A stretch of 64,000 bases of DNA from Siphonodentalium dalli. Its lineage: Eukaryota; Mollusca; Scaphopoda; Gadilida; Siphonodentaliidae. The notes under the pieces were generated by a model, which saw only the letters and a program-made list of their open reading frames with translations, made no database searches and was not told where the DNA came from. Numbering within the stretch: the stretch's first letter is position 1; each line of letters opens with the position of its first letter. The stretch covers positions 202,080,978 to 202,144,977 of the forward strand of contig CP136066.1 of the NCBI GenBank assembly GCA_032622095.1, read 5' to 3'. Both the position numbers and the translations under genes were made by a program. This document shows, in pieces, positions 25,801 through 37,800 of this stretch.

Positions 25801-28800
25801 CAGCATTCAAGACCCTGTACCAGTGCATTCTCTTATATATGTGAGTCTCCCAACAAGTGCATTCTCTTATATATGTGAGTCTCCCAACCAGTGCATTCTC
25901 TTATATATGTGAGTCTCCCATAGTGAGCCTCTCATGAGGGAGCTGCCCTAGTTCAGCATTCAAGACCCTGTAACAGTGCATTCTCTTATATATGTGAGTC
26001 TCCCAACAAGTGCATTCTCTTATATATGTGAGTCTCCCATAGTGAGCCTTTCATGGCGGGAGCTGCGCTAGTTCAGCATTCAAGACCCTGTAACAGTGCA
26101 TTCTCTTATATATGTGAGTCTCCCATAGTGAGCCTCTCACGAGGGAGCTACGCTAGTTCAGCATTCAAGACCCTGTAACAGTGCATTCTCTTATATATGT
26201 GAGTCTCCCAACCAGGGCATTCTCTTATATATGTGAGTCTCCCATAGTGAGCCTCTCATGAGGGAGCTGCCCTAGTTCAGCATTCAAGACCCTGTAACAG
26301 TGCATTCTCTTATATATGTGAGTCTCCCAACAAGTGCATTCTCTTATATATGTGAGTCTCCCATAGCGAGCCTCTCATGAGGGAGCTGCGCTAGTTCAGC
26401 ATTCAAGACCCTGTAACAGTGCATTCTCTTATATATGTGAGTCTCCCAACCAGGGCATTCTCTTATATATGTGAGTCTCCCATAGCGAGCCTTTCATGTC
26501 GGGAGCTGCGCTAGTTCAGCATTCAAGACCCTGTAACAGTGCATTCTCTTATATATGTGAGTCTCCCATAGCGAGCCTTTCATGAGGGAGCTGCGCTAGT
26601 TCAGCATTCAAGACCCTGTAACAGTGCATTCTCTTATATATGTGAGTCTCCCAACCAGTGCATTCTCTTATATATGTGAGTCTCCCAACCAGTGCATTCT
26701 CTTATATATGTGAGTCTCCCAACCAGTGCATTCTCTTATATATGTGAGTCTCCCATAGCGAGCCTTTCATGACGGGAGCTGCGCTTGTTCAGCATTCAAG
26801 ACCCTGTGTCATTGCATTCTCTTATATATGTGAGTTTCCCACACTGAACCTTGCATATATATGAGAATGCACTGGTTTACAAGGTCAAGGTAAATATTGT
26901 TAGGTCATTGTACTCTCTTATATATACCAGGCTCCCTATCAGAGACTTGCAAATATAAGAGAATGCATTGGTACAGGGTTTTCGCAAAATTGCAGGAAGC
27001 TCCAGTCATGGAAAGGTTAACTTTTTTAAGTTTCTCTTGTGTTACAGATATCATTGCTGCGCATTCTGATAGGCCCACCCACTTCACTTAATCTGAGAAA
27101 TGTTGCATGGCATGGTTTTCCTGCAAGCGGAGAAATACCATTGAGGTTAGTGATCGATCTATCTACCTATTCTATGTATGTACATGTATTTTCAAATTTA
27201 TGATGGTATTTTTTTTTTGATTGATTAGGGTTTAATATCAGTTTAGCAGCTAGTCCATAATGACAGTAATTTATGACATCATGAGGCAGTGTTGTAAACC
27301 GAATATTGCACAATTAAGTGCATGTTACAAATTCTAGCCAGTCCTCTACTTTCAACCCTTCATGGAGGAGTAGTCTTAGTCTTAGTCTCCATGAGGCAAC
27401 CTCCCCTACCCCCTTGGAATCTGGCTTTTAAAAAGACATATGGATCAGTTTAAGAATCTTACAAGATTGAACTATTTTTGGAGAAAAACAGCAGTTAATT
27501 TAAACAAAGAAGGCCAATATAAATAAATTTCTAAATTTACATCCAACTTTTCAGAGAAATTGGGTGTGAGGGCAAAATAAACTTGTTGTATTTTATTCTT
27601 CCTAACATAAATGGTCATGGATATTCTATATATTGAAGCAGAATCATATCTTATATAATACAAGGTAACTTACATTGTCCAATTTGATCAATATAGACTG
27701 ATTAATTGCACAGGTCCCCAGAAAAAATATTGACCCCACCCCCAATAGTACTTAATCCTATAGATTAAGTACTATTGGGGGTGGGGTCAATTTTTGTTCT
27801 GGGGACCTGTGGGTCGGGAGGGTATGTGTATCAAACAAATTTTTGTTATGTTGGTCTAATAACCCCATATTTAGTGTAATTCATGGAGCGCGTTGGTCAT
27901 TTGGCGAGATCACTATCCCACTGTGGCGGAGATAGTATAGGCCCAAAATTGTTACCATATCATGGTGTATGGAAATTAATTATGTTACTTCAGTGATCTT
28001 TATAGTGAACTAAGTGAACAGGTATGTTTACTAGATTTTAAAAACACAAGATTGTGAAGAATATGAAGTAATATGACTGAATTGTTGAATTTCACTGTCA
28101 CAGGATCCAGTTATGGAATTGGAGTCTGGCATATGATACAGACGGAATCCGGCGTATAGCTCCAAAACACCCGAAACCTGGCATATTCAAAAAAAAGGGG
28201 GGGGGGGGGGTAGCCTCCTCACTCAATATTATTACAAAAAATAAGTGAACAAATTTCATTTATTGACAGTTAGTTATTTGGCCAGAAGTCCTGAACTTGG
28301 AATCTTTATTTTATATTCTAGAGACAATATAGAGAGAGTCAAGAGTCTTGAATACATCTGAGCATAGTAAAATACCATTAACAGTTTCTATACAGTTACA
28401 ATAGTGTACATTTGAATGGTCTATTATTCATCTGGAGGGGTGTTCAGAAAGTCAATCAGGATTTATAGTATAGAAAGGATTATCCCTTCCATGACTGGAA
28501 CTTCCTGAAATGTAGCGAAAACCCTGTGCCAATGCATTCTCTTATATATGCAACTCCCTATGGGAAACTGGCATATACAAGAGAATGCACTGGAACAGGA
28601 TCTTAATCATGGCTCAAAATAAGTGGCCGGTCACGGTCATTGTCCAACGAAATATAGCTTATGACCAGTGCACTTCTGTATCTGTCGGACATTTTGTCAA
28701 ATGCAAATTTTTAAACAATCTGTATCTGTTTGGGTATGTCAAAGGAGCCACTATGGCCAAATCTGACATTGAAATTAAAAAATAGTTCTTTTTTAATTTC

Positions 28801-31800
28801 AGATCAATTCAGAGTGAATATAATTATCTCATTTGTGAATTACATGTGTATTTATTAATCGACGTAAAGTTTTTAACTTTTGAAAACAAAAATAACATAG
28901 GTTTTTCCTGGGTGGCAATTGGCTCACTAAAATGTGCACATCATTGACGAATAATAAGTCGATTGGAAATTTAAATACTGTCTCATACAGTACATCTGAA
29001 AATTTGACAGGCACCATTTTGAAATTACCAACACCATCCATTTTTTGACAGGCACCATTTTGAAATGACCAACACCATCCATTTGGTGCCTGTCATTTTG
29101 ACAGTCAGTAAAACAAAAATTATTTCGAGCCTTGTCTTTAATGCATCATGAAAGAGATAATACATTTTATTTTCCTTCCAGATACATGTACACCACTCTG
29201 ATTGTTGTTCCTAGCATTGGGCATGTGTTGGCTGACCACAACATTCCACCTGAAAACCTTCCTCACCGAGAACAGATCAAACTCCATCAGGAGGAACTAT
29301 ATGTTAACACACCAGGTATGCTAACACACTGGGTATGATAACACACTGTGCAGTATAACACTGGGTATGATAATATACCAGGTATGGTAACACACTGGGT
29401 ATGATAACACTGGGCAGGATAACATACTGGGTTTGATAACACATCGGGTATGATAGTGCACTGGGTATGATAATACACACCGGCTATGATAACACTGGGT
29501 ATGATTACACACTGGGTATGATAACACATCGGGTATGATAATGCACTGGGTATGATAACACACCAGGTATGATAACACCAGGTATGATATCACACCGGGT
29601 ATGACAATATACCCTGTATGATAAGACACCGGGTATGATAACACACTGGATATGATAACACACCAGGTATGATAACACTGGGTATGATAGCACACTGGTT
29701 TGGGTATGATAACACACTGGGTATAATAACACACCGGGCATATAACACTGTGTATGATAACACACCGGGTATGATTACACACTGTAATGTTTGTTCTATT
29801 GCCAGAACAATTATTGGATTTCATAATGGATTATTTAAACAAATAGTGAACCACAATTGACTATATGTATATGATAATAGCCATTTAAAGTGATGTGAAA
29901 CACTCCGGTAGGGTGATCAGATAGAAACTGAGAATAATCTTGCTCAAAGTAGTTATTTTTTATGAATATTAATCCAAATTGACAACACACGCCATCATAC
30001 TTATATATTAATTAAATACAATGACTCTTGATGTCAAAATAATTTGTGTTAGTTTGTCGCCAATAGTTGCGTCCCGAATCGAGATGTAAATATTTACAAT
30101 TGAGCGCTGTTCAGATGATGTTTTCTATGGAGTGGTTAGGTAGATTTCTTTGAAATTTTCGGCGATGTTAGTAGAATGCTACATTCCCCATGTTGACATA
30201 GTGCCTGGGTACTAACTTATCAATTTCACGCGCCCGAACAAGTCCATAATATGTCTTTAACAGATTTCGTAACTGATCATCCTGATGGTTTAATACATTT
30301 ATCAACTATAAATGTTTGTGTTGAGCTGTCACCGTTATAATTGGTTACATTAGATAATAATCAACTATAGTCTATATGTATGTTGGACCTGTTGGTATGA
30401 TAAACTTTGTCAAGCAAACAAATCTCATTTGACACCCATCAATTACTATCAGTTTTTTTCAATGTCAAATTTTAAAATTGATTTTTTCTATGCACCTTGA
30501 CTTATACGGAAATGCCATTTTGATAGGTTACATGAGGTTGGGAAAAGAGGTTGTTTGTGATTACAACATCTGGTTGTGACGAGCGAAAATAATCATAAAC
30601 AACAGCTTAGGTCCACACAAATTCTCATCAGAAATCAATTGACAGAATCATGATCAAGGACTCGCAATTTATCAGCAATAATCGCTCGTTGTTTTATCTT
30701 TTCATACTACCTTGATATATTACATGTTTGGCAACTATGATACTGCAGCTGGTAATAGTTGGGATTCAAATTCTATATTGGGATTTGAATATGCTAGTTT
30801 TTAATATTGTCCTCCGAAAATATTTCAGAGGACTATTATAATCAACATGTCTGTCCTTGCGTGCGTGCATCCGGCTTATCCGGTTGATAACTTCAACACT
30901 ATTGTTCGGAATTCAATCAAATTTGATATTTTTATGCGTAGTTCAAGTTCAAATTTGGGTACGAACCGATGATTTCGGATGGAGTTACGCCCCATTTTGA
31001 CTTAAAATTTGATGGTTTTCTTGATGTCCGAATGATGACTTGAGAAATATTTGACAGAATGCTATGAAATTTGGTATGTGGTGTTTATATGAGAAAGTCA
31101 CTATATGGTTCAAATTTGGGTCCGGTAAAATTAATTCTGACAGAGTTAATTTACGCCCCCTTTAGACTTAGAATATGACAATTATCTCAATGTCCGAATG
31201 ATAACTTGAGAAATATTTGACTGAATGTTATGAAACTTGTTAAAGCAACTTTTGCAACTGGATCAGGCCAAATAAAATAGTACCGTCGTTTCCGGTAACG
31301 GAGGGCAAAAAATTAGGGTAGGGAGGGGGGTAAACCTCTTCTTTTTTTCTTCTTTTTTTTTATTCCCATAATGCACAAGGTAATAACATCCCTTAATGTA
31401 TTGTAGATACATGTACAGATATACTATGTAATAATGTATATATAGTCTATCTAGATATAATATTGTGATAAACTTGCAAGGCACTTTATTTTATATTCTT
31501 TTATTTAAGTTTTTATTTATCATATGGCCTGGCAATAACAGGAGTTAGACTGCTCTTTGTACAAATCTCGCATATATAGGAGTGGCTGTCTTGAATCTTT
31601 TGTCTTAGGGAAGCTTTCACCACACCAATACCTTCCCCACATTGGGCACAATAATACTAAGTCAATACCTCTATAAAACTGGTAGAGACTTTATTCTAGT
31701 TAGTTGAATTTTTATTTACAAATTATAGTCAGGACTATTATATATGATTGATTCTTGGTATAATTTAGTACATGCATGTAGAATTAAGTAGTTATTCCAT

Positions 31801-34800
31801 AATAACATGTTGCGTTAAAGCATGAGTTCCCTGTATGTGAACAATATTGACCTGCTAAAAAAATTCCCACCTCCCTGCACCTTCCCACAAATCATCAATG
31901 TTTCATCCAATTTTCATACTGGGGTTACATGCTTCAGTGCCTAAAAATCTGAAAATTTAACAACAGATTGTTGAGAATTTGTATGAAACAATCAATTGTC
32001 ATATATGTCCAAAGCCGTTTAATTTCTATTAATCAACACCCCCAAACATTTCAAATTGAGTTTATAAACATATTCCATACCCATCAGTCTAAAAGACTTT
32101 GGGTTAAAGTTGCCTATTTTCGAGGAATCATGTTTTTGTATGTTTGTTAGCCCACTATCCCTGGTTTGGTGTGTTTTGTGAGTGCGATTTTGCAAGTTAA
32201 TTAGGCTAATGACTCATTGAATTGAAACCAGCAACTTAAACTAATAGAAACTGGAAGAATAAACTTCAATAAAGTCAAGTTGGGAAATGAGATTTGTAAT
32301 TTTCAGACTGTAAATTGGGAACTTTTGAAATTTTTTTTATTTTGCAAATAAAAAGTTTACGGGGGGCCATCTGGCTAGCGGGGGGTAGGGTTACTGGAAA
32401 CAAAGCTATTTTTGTTTATGCCTCATACAGGAACCTTTGAATCAGATGTCTTGATTGTTATATTGTGTTTTGATTTACACTGATATCTGTTGAATATTAA
32501 TTACAGCTGTAAACGATTTACACTGATATCTGTTCTATATTAATTACAGCTGTAAACGATTTGCACTGATATCTGTTCAATATTAATTACAGCTGTATAC
32601 GATTTACACTGATATCTGTTCTATATTAATAATTACAGCTGTAAACGATTTACACTGATATCTGTTCTATATTAATTACAGCTGTAAACGATTTGCACTG
32701 ATATCTGTTCAATATTAATTACAGCTGTATACGATTTACACTGATATCTGTTCTATATTAATAATTACAGCTGTAAACGATTTACACTGATATCTGTTCT
32801 ATATTAATTACAGCTGTAAACGATTTGCACTGATATCTGTTCAATATTAATTACAGCTGTATACGATTTACACTGATATCTGTTCTATATTAATTACAGC
32901 TGTAGACGTAAGTGTCCTTGAGATGTTCACCAATAGTGTTCTGTGTCGAGAGAGCTACCTATTCACATCCTGGATGAGGAAAAACCTTGAGGCGGCTTTC
33001 AAACTTTATTTGAAACAGGAGTATGTACAGGTTCTTTATCAACTTGATACTCTATATTATTTGATAAATTGGAATCATTTAATTGGATTTCTTGGTAAAT
33101 TTAGCCACAAAGAAAGACCTTTAACACTTCTATGATTGGAGCTTCCTGAAATTTTTCGAAAATCCTGTGCCAATGCATTCACTTATATATGCAAGTCTTG
33201 CATATATAAGAGAATACATTGTCCTAACAATATTTACCTTGACCTTGTAAGCCAGTGCATTCTCTTATATATGCAAAACTCTCTATGGGAGACTCGCATA
33301 TAATGCCATATATAAGAGAATGCACTGGCACAGGATCTTTAATTCTGCACCATTGCAGCTTCTGTCATGAAGGGTTTATTAATAATTTAAATAATGTAAA
33401 TGACATTGAACAAAAACAATAAAATGACACTTGCTTGTTTGAAATATTAACCATATAATGTACATTTTTTTCAGATTTGCATACTATAAATATATAGTGT
33501 TACCACTGTCCTAGTTTGTTTTGTGATGTTTCCACTTAATCAACTTTAAATAAATTTGCTTTTGAATCTTAATATTATTGCTGCATGGTTCATTTCCTCT
33601 GTTGCCAGTGTTTCCATCGTAATAGAAGAAATATTTTTAAAAGTTAAAAAAAATATATAGTGTACCCACTGTCCCAATTTGTTTCAAGATTTTGCCATTG
33701 AAAAATGAAAATAAATAGCAAGATATGATACTAATAGTTACACGTATAATAAATTCACGCAACATATGTCACCACTACCTATTTAGTCTGTTTGATGTCA
33801 AAATTTGATGAAATAACGTCCAGATATTTCCAATGTTTCCACATGTTTGAAGGGCCTCTATTTACCCAGATATGGGTACAGCAATGTCGAAATTCTTATA
33901 CGGGTTAAGCACCCATCAATGTATAATTTTTCAGGTACGGGTACAGCATTGTATAATTTTTCAGATACGGGTACAGCAACGTATAATTTTTCAGATACGG
34001 GTACATCACCTGCCTATGTATAATTTTTCAGATATGGGTACATCACCTGTCTATTTTTATTATGTATAATTGTTTAGATACGGGTACAGCACGCATGAAT
34101 GTCAAAATGTTTGTGAATGCATCCTCAATGTATAATTTTTCAGATCCAGGTTCAGCACCCATCAATGTATAATTTTTCAGAAACGGGTACAGCACCTGTC
34201 TATTTTTATAATGTGTAATTTTCCAGACATGGGTACACAACCTGTCTATGTTTGACTTGTATAATTGTTCACATACGGGTACAGCACCTGTCTATGAGCG
34301 GATAGCTCAGTTGGTTTGTGGGCCGACCTCTGAGCTACACCTTCGACACGGTCAAGGGTTCAAATCCGACAAAATATCGGTCGGACTTTGTGTCGCCATG
34401 TGCATTCCCAGTACCATGGGCATCACAAATCAATCATCGATGCCACGATCGGTGATCCCAGAAGCCAAAGAGTCTCAGACAAAATTTGAAAAAATGCGTA
34501 CTGGACTAACTTCGTACCTCTGCTCCTCTCGTAATGTCATGACCAGGGATGACACTACACTTGGCACACCGTCGGATCGGGAGCCGACGCTAATGGCTGT
34601 CCCATGTGCAACAATGTGCGCACGTTAAAGATCCCTACCGTGGCGAAGAAGTCACGGGTTCGGCAAAAAAAACTTCCTGGAAAAATTATGGATCTACTCG
34701 ATCCCGTCCTGTAAAAGCCAGCCCTGGTGACTAGGACGTAACTACAGATATGTATAACTTTGTAGTTACAGGTACAGCACCTGTCTATTTTTTACTTGTA

Positions 34801-37800
34801 TAATTTTTTAGATACGGATACAACAGTACCTTCTATGGATATTTTTTAGATACAGGTTCGGCACCTGTCTATGTATATTTTTATATGTGGGTACAGCACT
34901 TGTCTATGTATAATATGTTTAGATATGGGTACAGCACTTGTCTATGTATATTTTTAGATATTGGTACAACACCTATCTATGTATATTTTTAGATACAGGT
35001 ACAGCACCTGTCTATAATTTTTCAGATATGGGTACATCACCTGTCTATGTATATTTTTAGATATGGGTACATCACCTGTCTATGTATAATTTTTCAGATA
35101 TGGGTACAGCTCCTGTCTATGTATATTTTTAGATACAGGTTCAGCACCTGTCTGTATATTTTTAGATACGGGTACAGCACCTGTCTATTATTGACTCAGC
35201 TGGAGCATGGGTTGCGGAGATTATTTGCTAAAGTAAACAACGCTCCCGAGAGGATGGTCACAGCTGAGGTAAGCTGCTAAGATTCATTAAAGCATATATT
35301 TCCTAGATTCCTAAATGCTACATGGTTATTTGCTAATTGACTTTGTGACTCTCTTTCTTAACAACTCTTCCAATAACAATAAAATTGTTCATGAAATATT
35401 TCAACCATTTGATTGTTTTAGTGTTCCAGAACACAGTGTCATGCATATTTAACCCTTGCTTCGCGATTTGTAAGTTTGTGATTTGGCAAATGTCTTTAAA
35501 CTGTGTAATTATAATAAAAATACTATAGAAAATAGAGTTACAACCCTTTGATTGTAATTTTTCGTGGTTTAGCACCCAGGAAAATTTGTCTTTGTTGTCC
35601 CACATTTGTTGAATTACTTACAATAAGCCGATAAACTTCTTGGGTCCTGATATAATGTTTGTCACACTGCAGTGGCTGCGAAGCTTACTTTTGAACTTCA
35701 GACTCTGTAAAGACATATTCAGGGTTCCAGACCTCCAGTTACAACAACAACATGAAAAATCATATTGTGTTTTGTTCTGTTGAAAAAATGTTGAAAACCA
35801 AATATGACACATAATAAACTGCATGGAACTATATAAAATACAAATAATATCATTTTGTCATTCATTAATTTATAAAATAATTTTTGGTGTCCCTCTAAAA
35901 CATCGAAATGATATGAAATAAATTAATAGACAATTAATTCAATATGAAACAAAATAGCATCTTTCATGCAAGCCTGCAAATAGCGTGCCTGTCATTTGCA
36001 GAATGAGGTCCCCAGAGGGTGAATTTAGTAATGCTATCCCGCACAGCGGGCTAGCATCACCAAATTCACCCTCTGGAAACCTCATTCTGCTTAGGCCTCA
36101 TCTTCTGGGAAGTATTTATTGTATCAAATTAACACTGTTTTTAGTTACATTTTCCCTTCTGGAAGTTTCTATACCCCCTAATTTGCAGAAGATAAAATCC
36201 ATAATCGAGGCGCCCAATGGGTGAACATCACCAACTTCAACTGGGGAACTCCAATCTGATCCTAGGTCTACCATAGCAGTTGAGGGCCTAAGCAGAATTA
36301 GGTCTCCAGAGGGTGAATTTAGTGATGCTAGCCCGCTATGCGGGGTAGCATCACTAAATTCACCCTCTGGGGACCTCATTCTGCAAATGACAGACACTCT
36401 ATTTGCAGGCTTGATTTCATGTAGCACGCCTTGTTTTAAACATGTTATTATATGCTAGAAACTAAATCAAATGTGTTTGTAAAAATAAGCCCGGAACTCT
36501 GAATACATCTTTAAAGATGCATAATCTGATTAAGCACCCCTTAATTACTATTTATTTGGATTTGTGGGTAAAAAATATTTTGATTTGAGTCGAGGAACCC
36601 ACCTATCAAAGCTCAGAGTTATATTAGATATCGATTTTTGAAATCTATTATTTTTAACAATCGAGGCTTATCAGTAGCCAAGTAAAAAGTCAACGAGCCG
36701 ATTGAAGATGAATTGCCGATGAAGATGGATAACTATAAAATCAAGAGACTTTGTGTTGATAATAAGGCCAAATTTTGACAAACAACATTGTTGATAAAAA
36801 ACACGTTTCGGGCAATGTTATACTAGAGTTACAGTGGTTAGCATTATTTTTGGACAATTAACCAATTCTGATAACTGAAGTGGCATTTCTAAAAATGTTG
36901 TTGTTGGAATCTGATTATATGGGGACCATCAAATCGGATTGAGTGCCTTTAAGTTAATTAATGCTACATTGTTACTATTTGCAGGCTACGACTCTCTATA
37001 CCACTTTCGATGAGGTATGTATGTCTACAAGTATATCTAATCCTGCCATCCAGTAAACTATTTTCCAGTAATGCGTTCATTCCAGTGCAATGTTTTGGCC
37101 GAGGTACGCTTTCACGCGGGTGATATAACACTGTTTTGGCCGAGGTACGCTTTCACGCGGGTGATATAACACTAACTAGACTTGGTCTATTACGTTTACA
37201 GCCTTGAATTAGTGTCTGTAATTTGCAAGATGAGTCCCCCAGAGGGTGAATTAGTGACAATATCCTGCTCAGTGGATTAGCGTCACCAAATTTATCGCCC
37301 TCTGGGGACCTCATTATGCTAAGGCCTCGTCTTCTGGGAAGTATCTATAGTCTCAAAATAACATTGTTTTCAGTTTCTTCTGTCCAGTTTCTATATCGAC
37401 TAATTTGCAGAAGATAAAATGCATAATCGAGGTAACTTAAATTGGTGAACGTCACCAACTTCAACTGTGGAACTTCAATCTGATCCTAGGTCTCCCATAA
37501 CAGTTGAGGCCTAAGCAGAATGAGGTCCCCAGAGGGATAGCATCACTAACTTCACACTATTTCAAGGCTTGTTTGTTTGAACTAAAACCTATTCTAAGTC
37601 CACACAAACTTTTTTTATATCTGTTTCTCAGACATTACTTTTTTTCAATGGGAAGGCAGGTTTTTATTCCCACTTTTTATGACAAAAATTTCCCAGCAGG
37701 TCTGTTTTTAGCTCAACTTTACTTTGGGATCTGTTGTCCTGCACCTGCGATTATGAGGTCCGTCTGACTTTTGTGTGTGGAGTTATCCTTGGATAATCAG

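Noticed and set aside
24090-27016. CRISPR-like array
   Set aside because: Repeats and apparent spacers are both repeated, no cas genes are present, the host is eukaryotic and the unit derives from a MITE.
29321-29824. Minus-strand Tyr/Cys/His-rich ORFs
   Set aside because: They are translations of the 17-bp minisatellite, which is open in several frames.
34296-34370. Functional tRNA gene
   Set aside because: A and B boxes are present, but the acceptor and anticodon arms do not pair properly and a long SINE body follows.
34248-34628. 126-codon ORF
   Set aside because: It spans the minisatellite and the SINE body; no domain is recognised.
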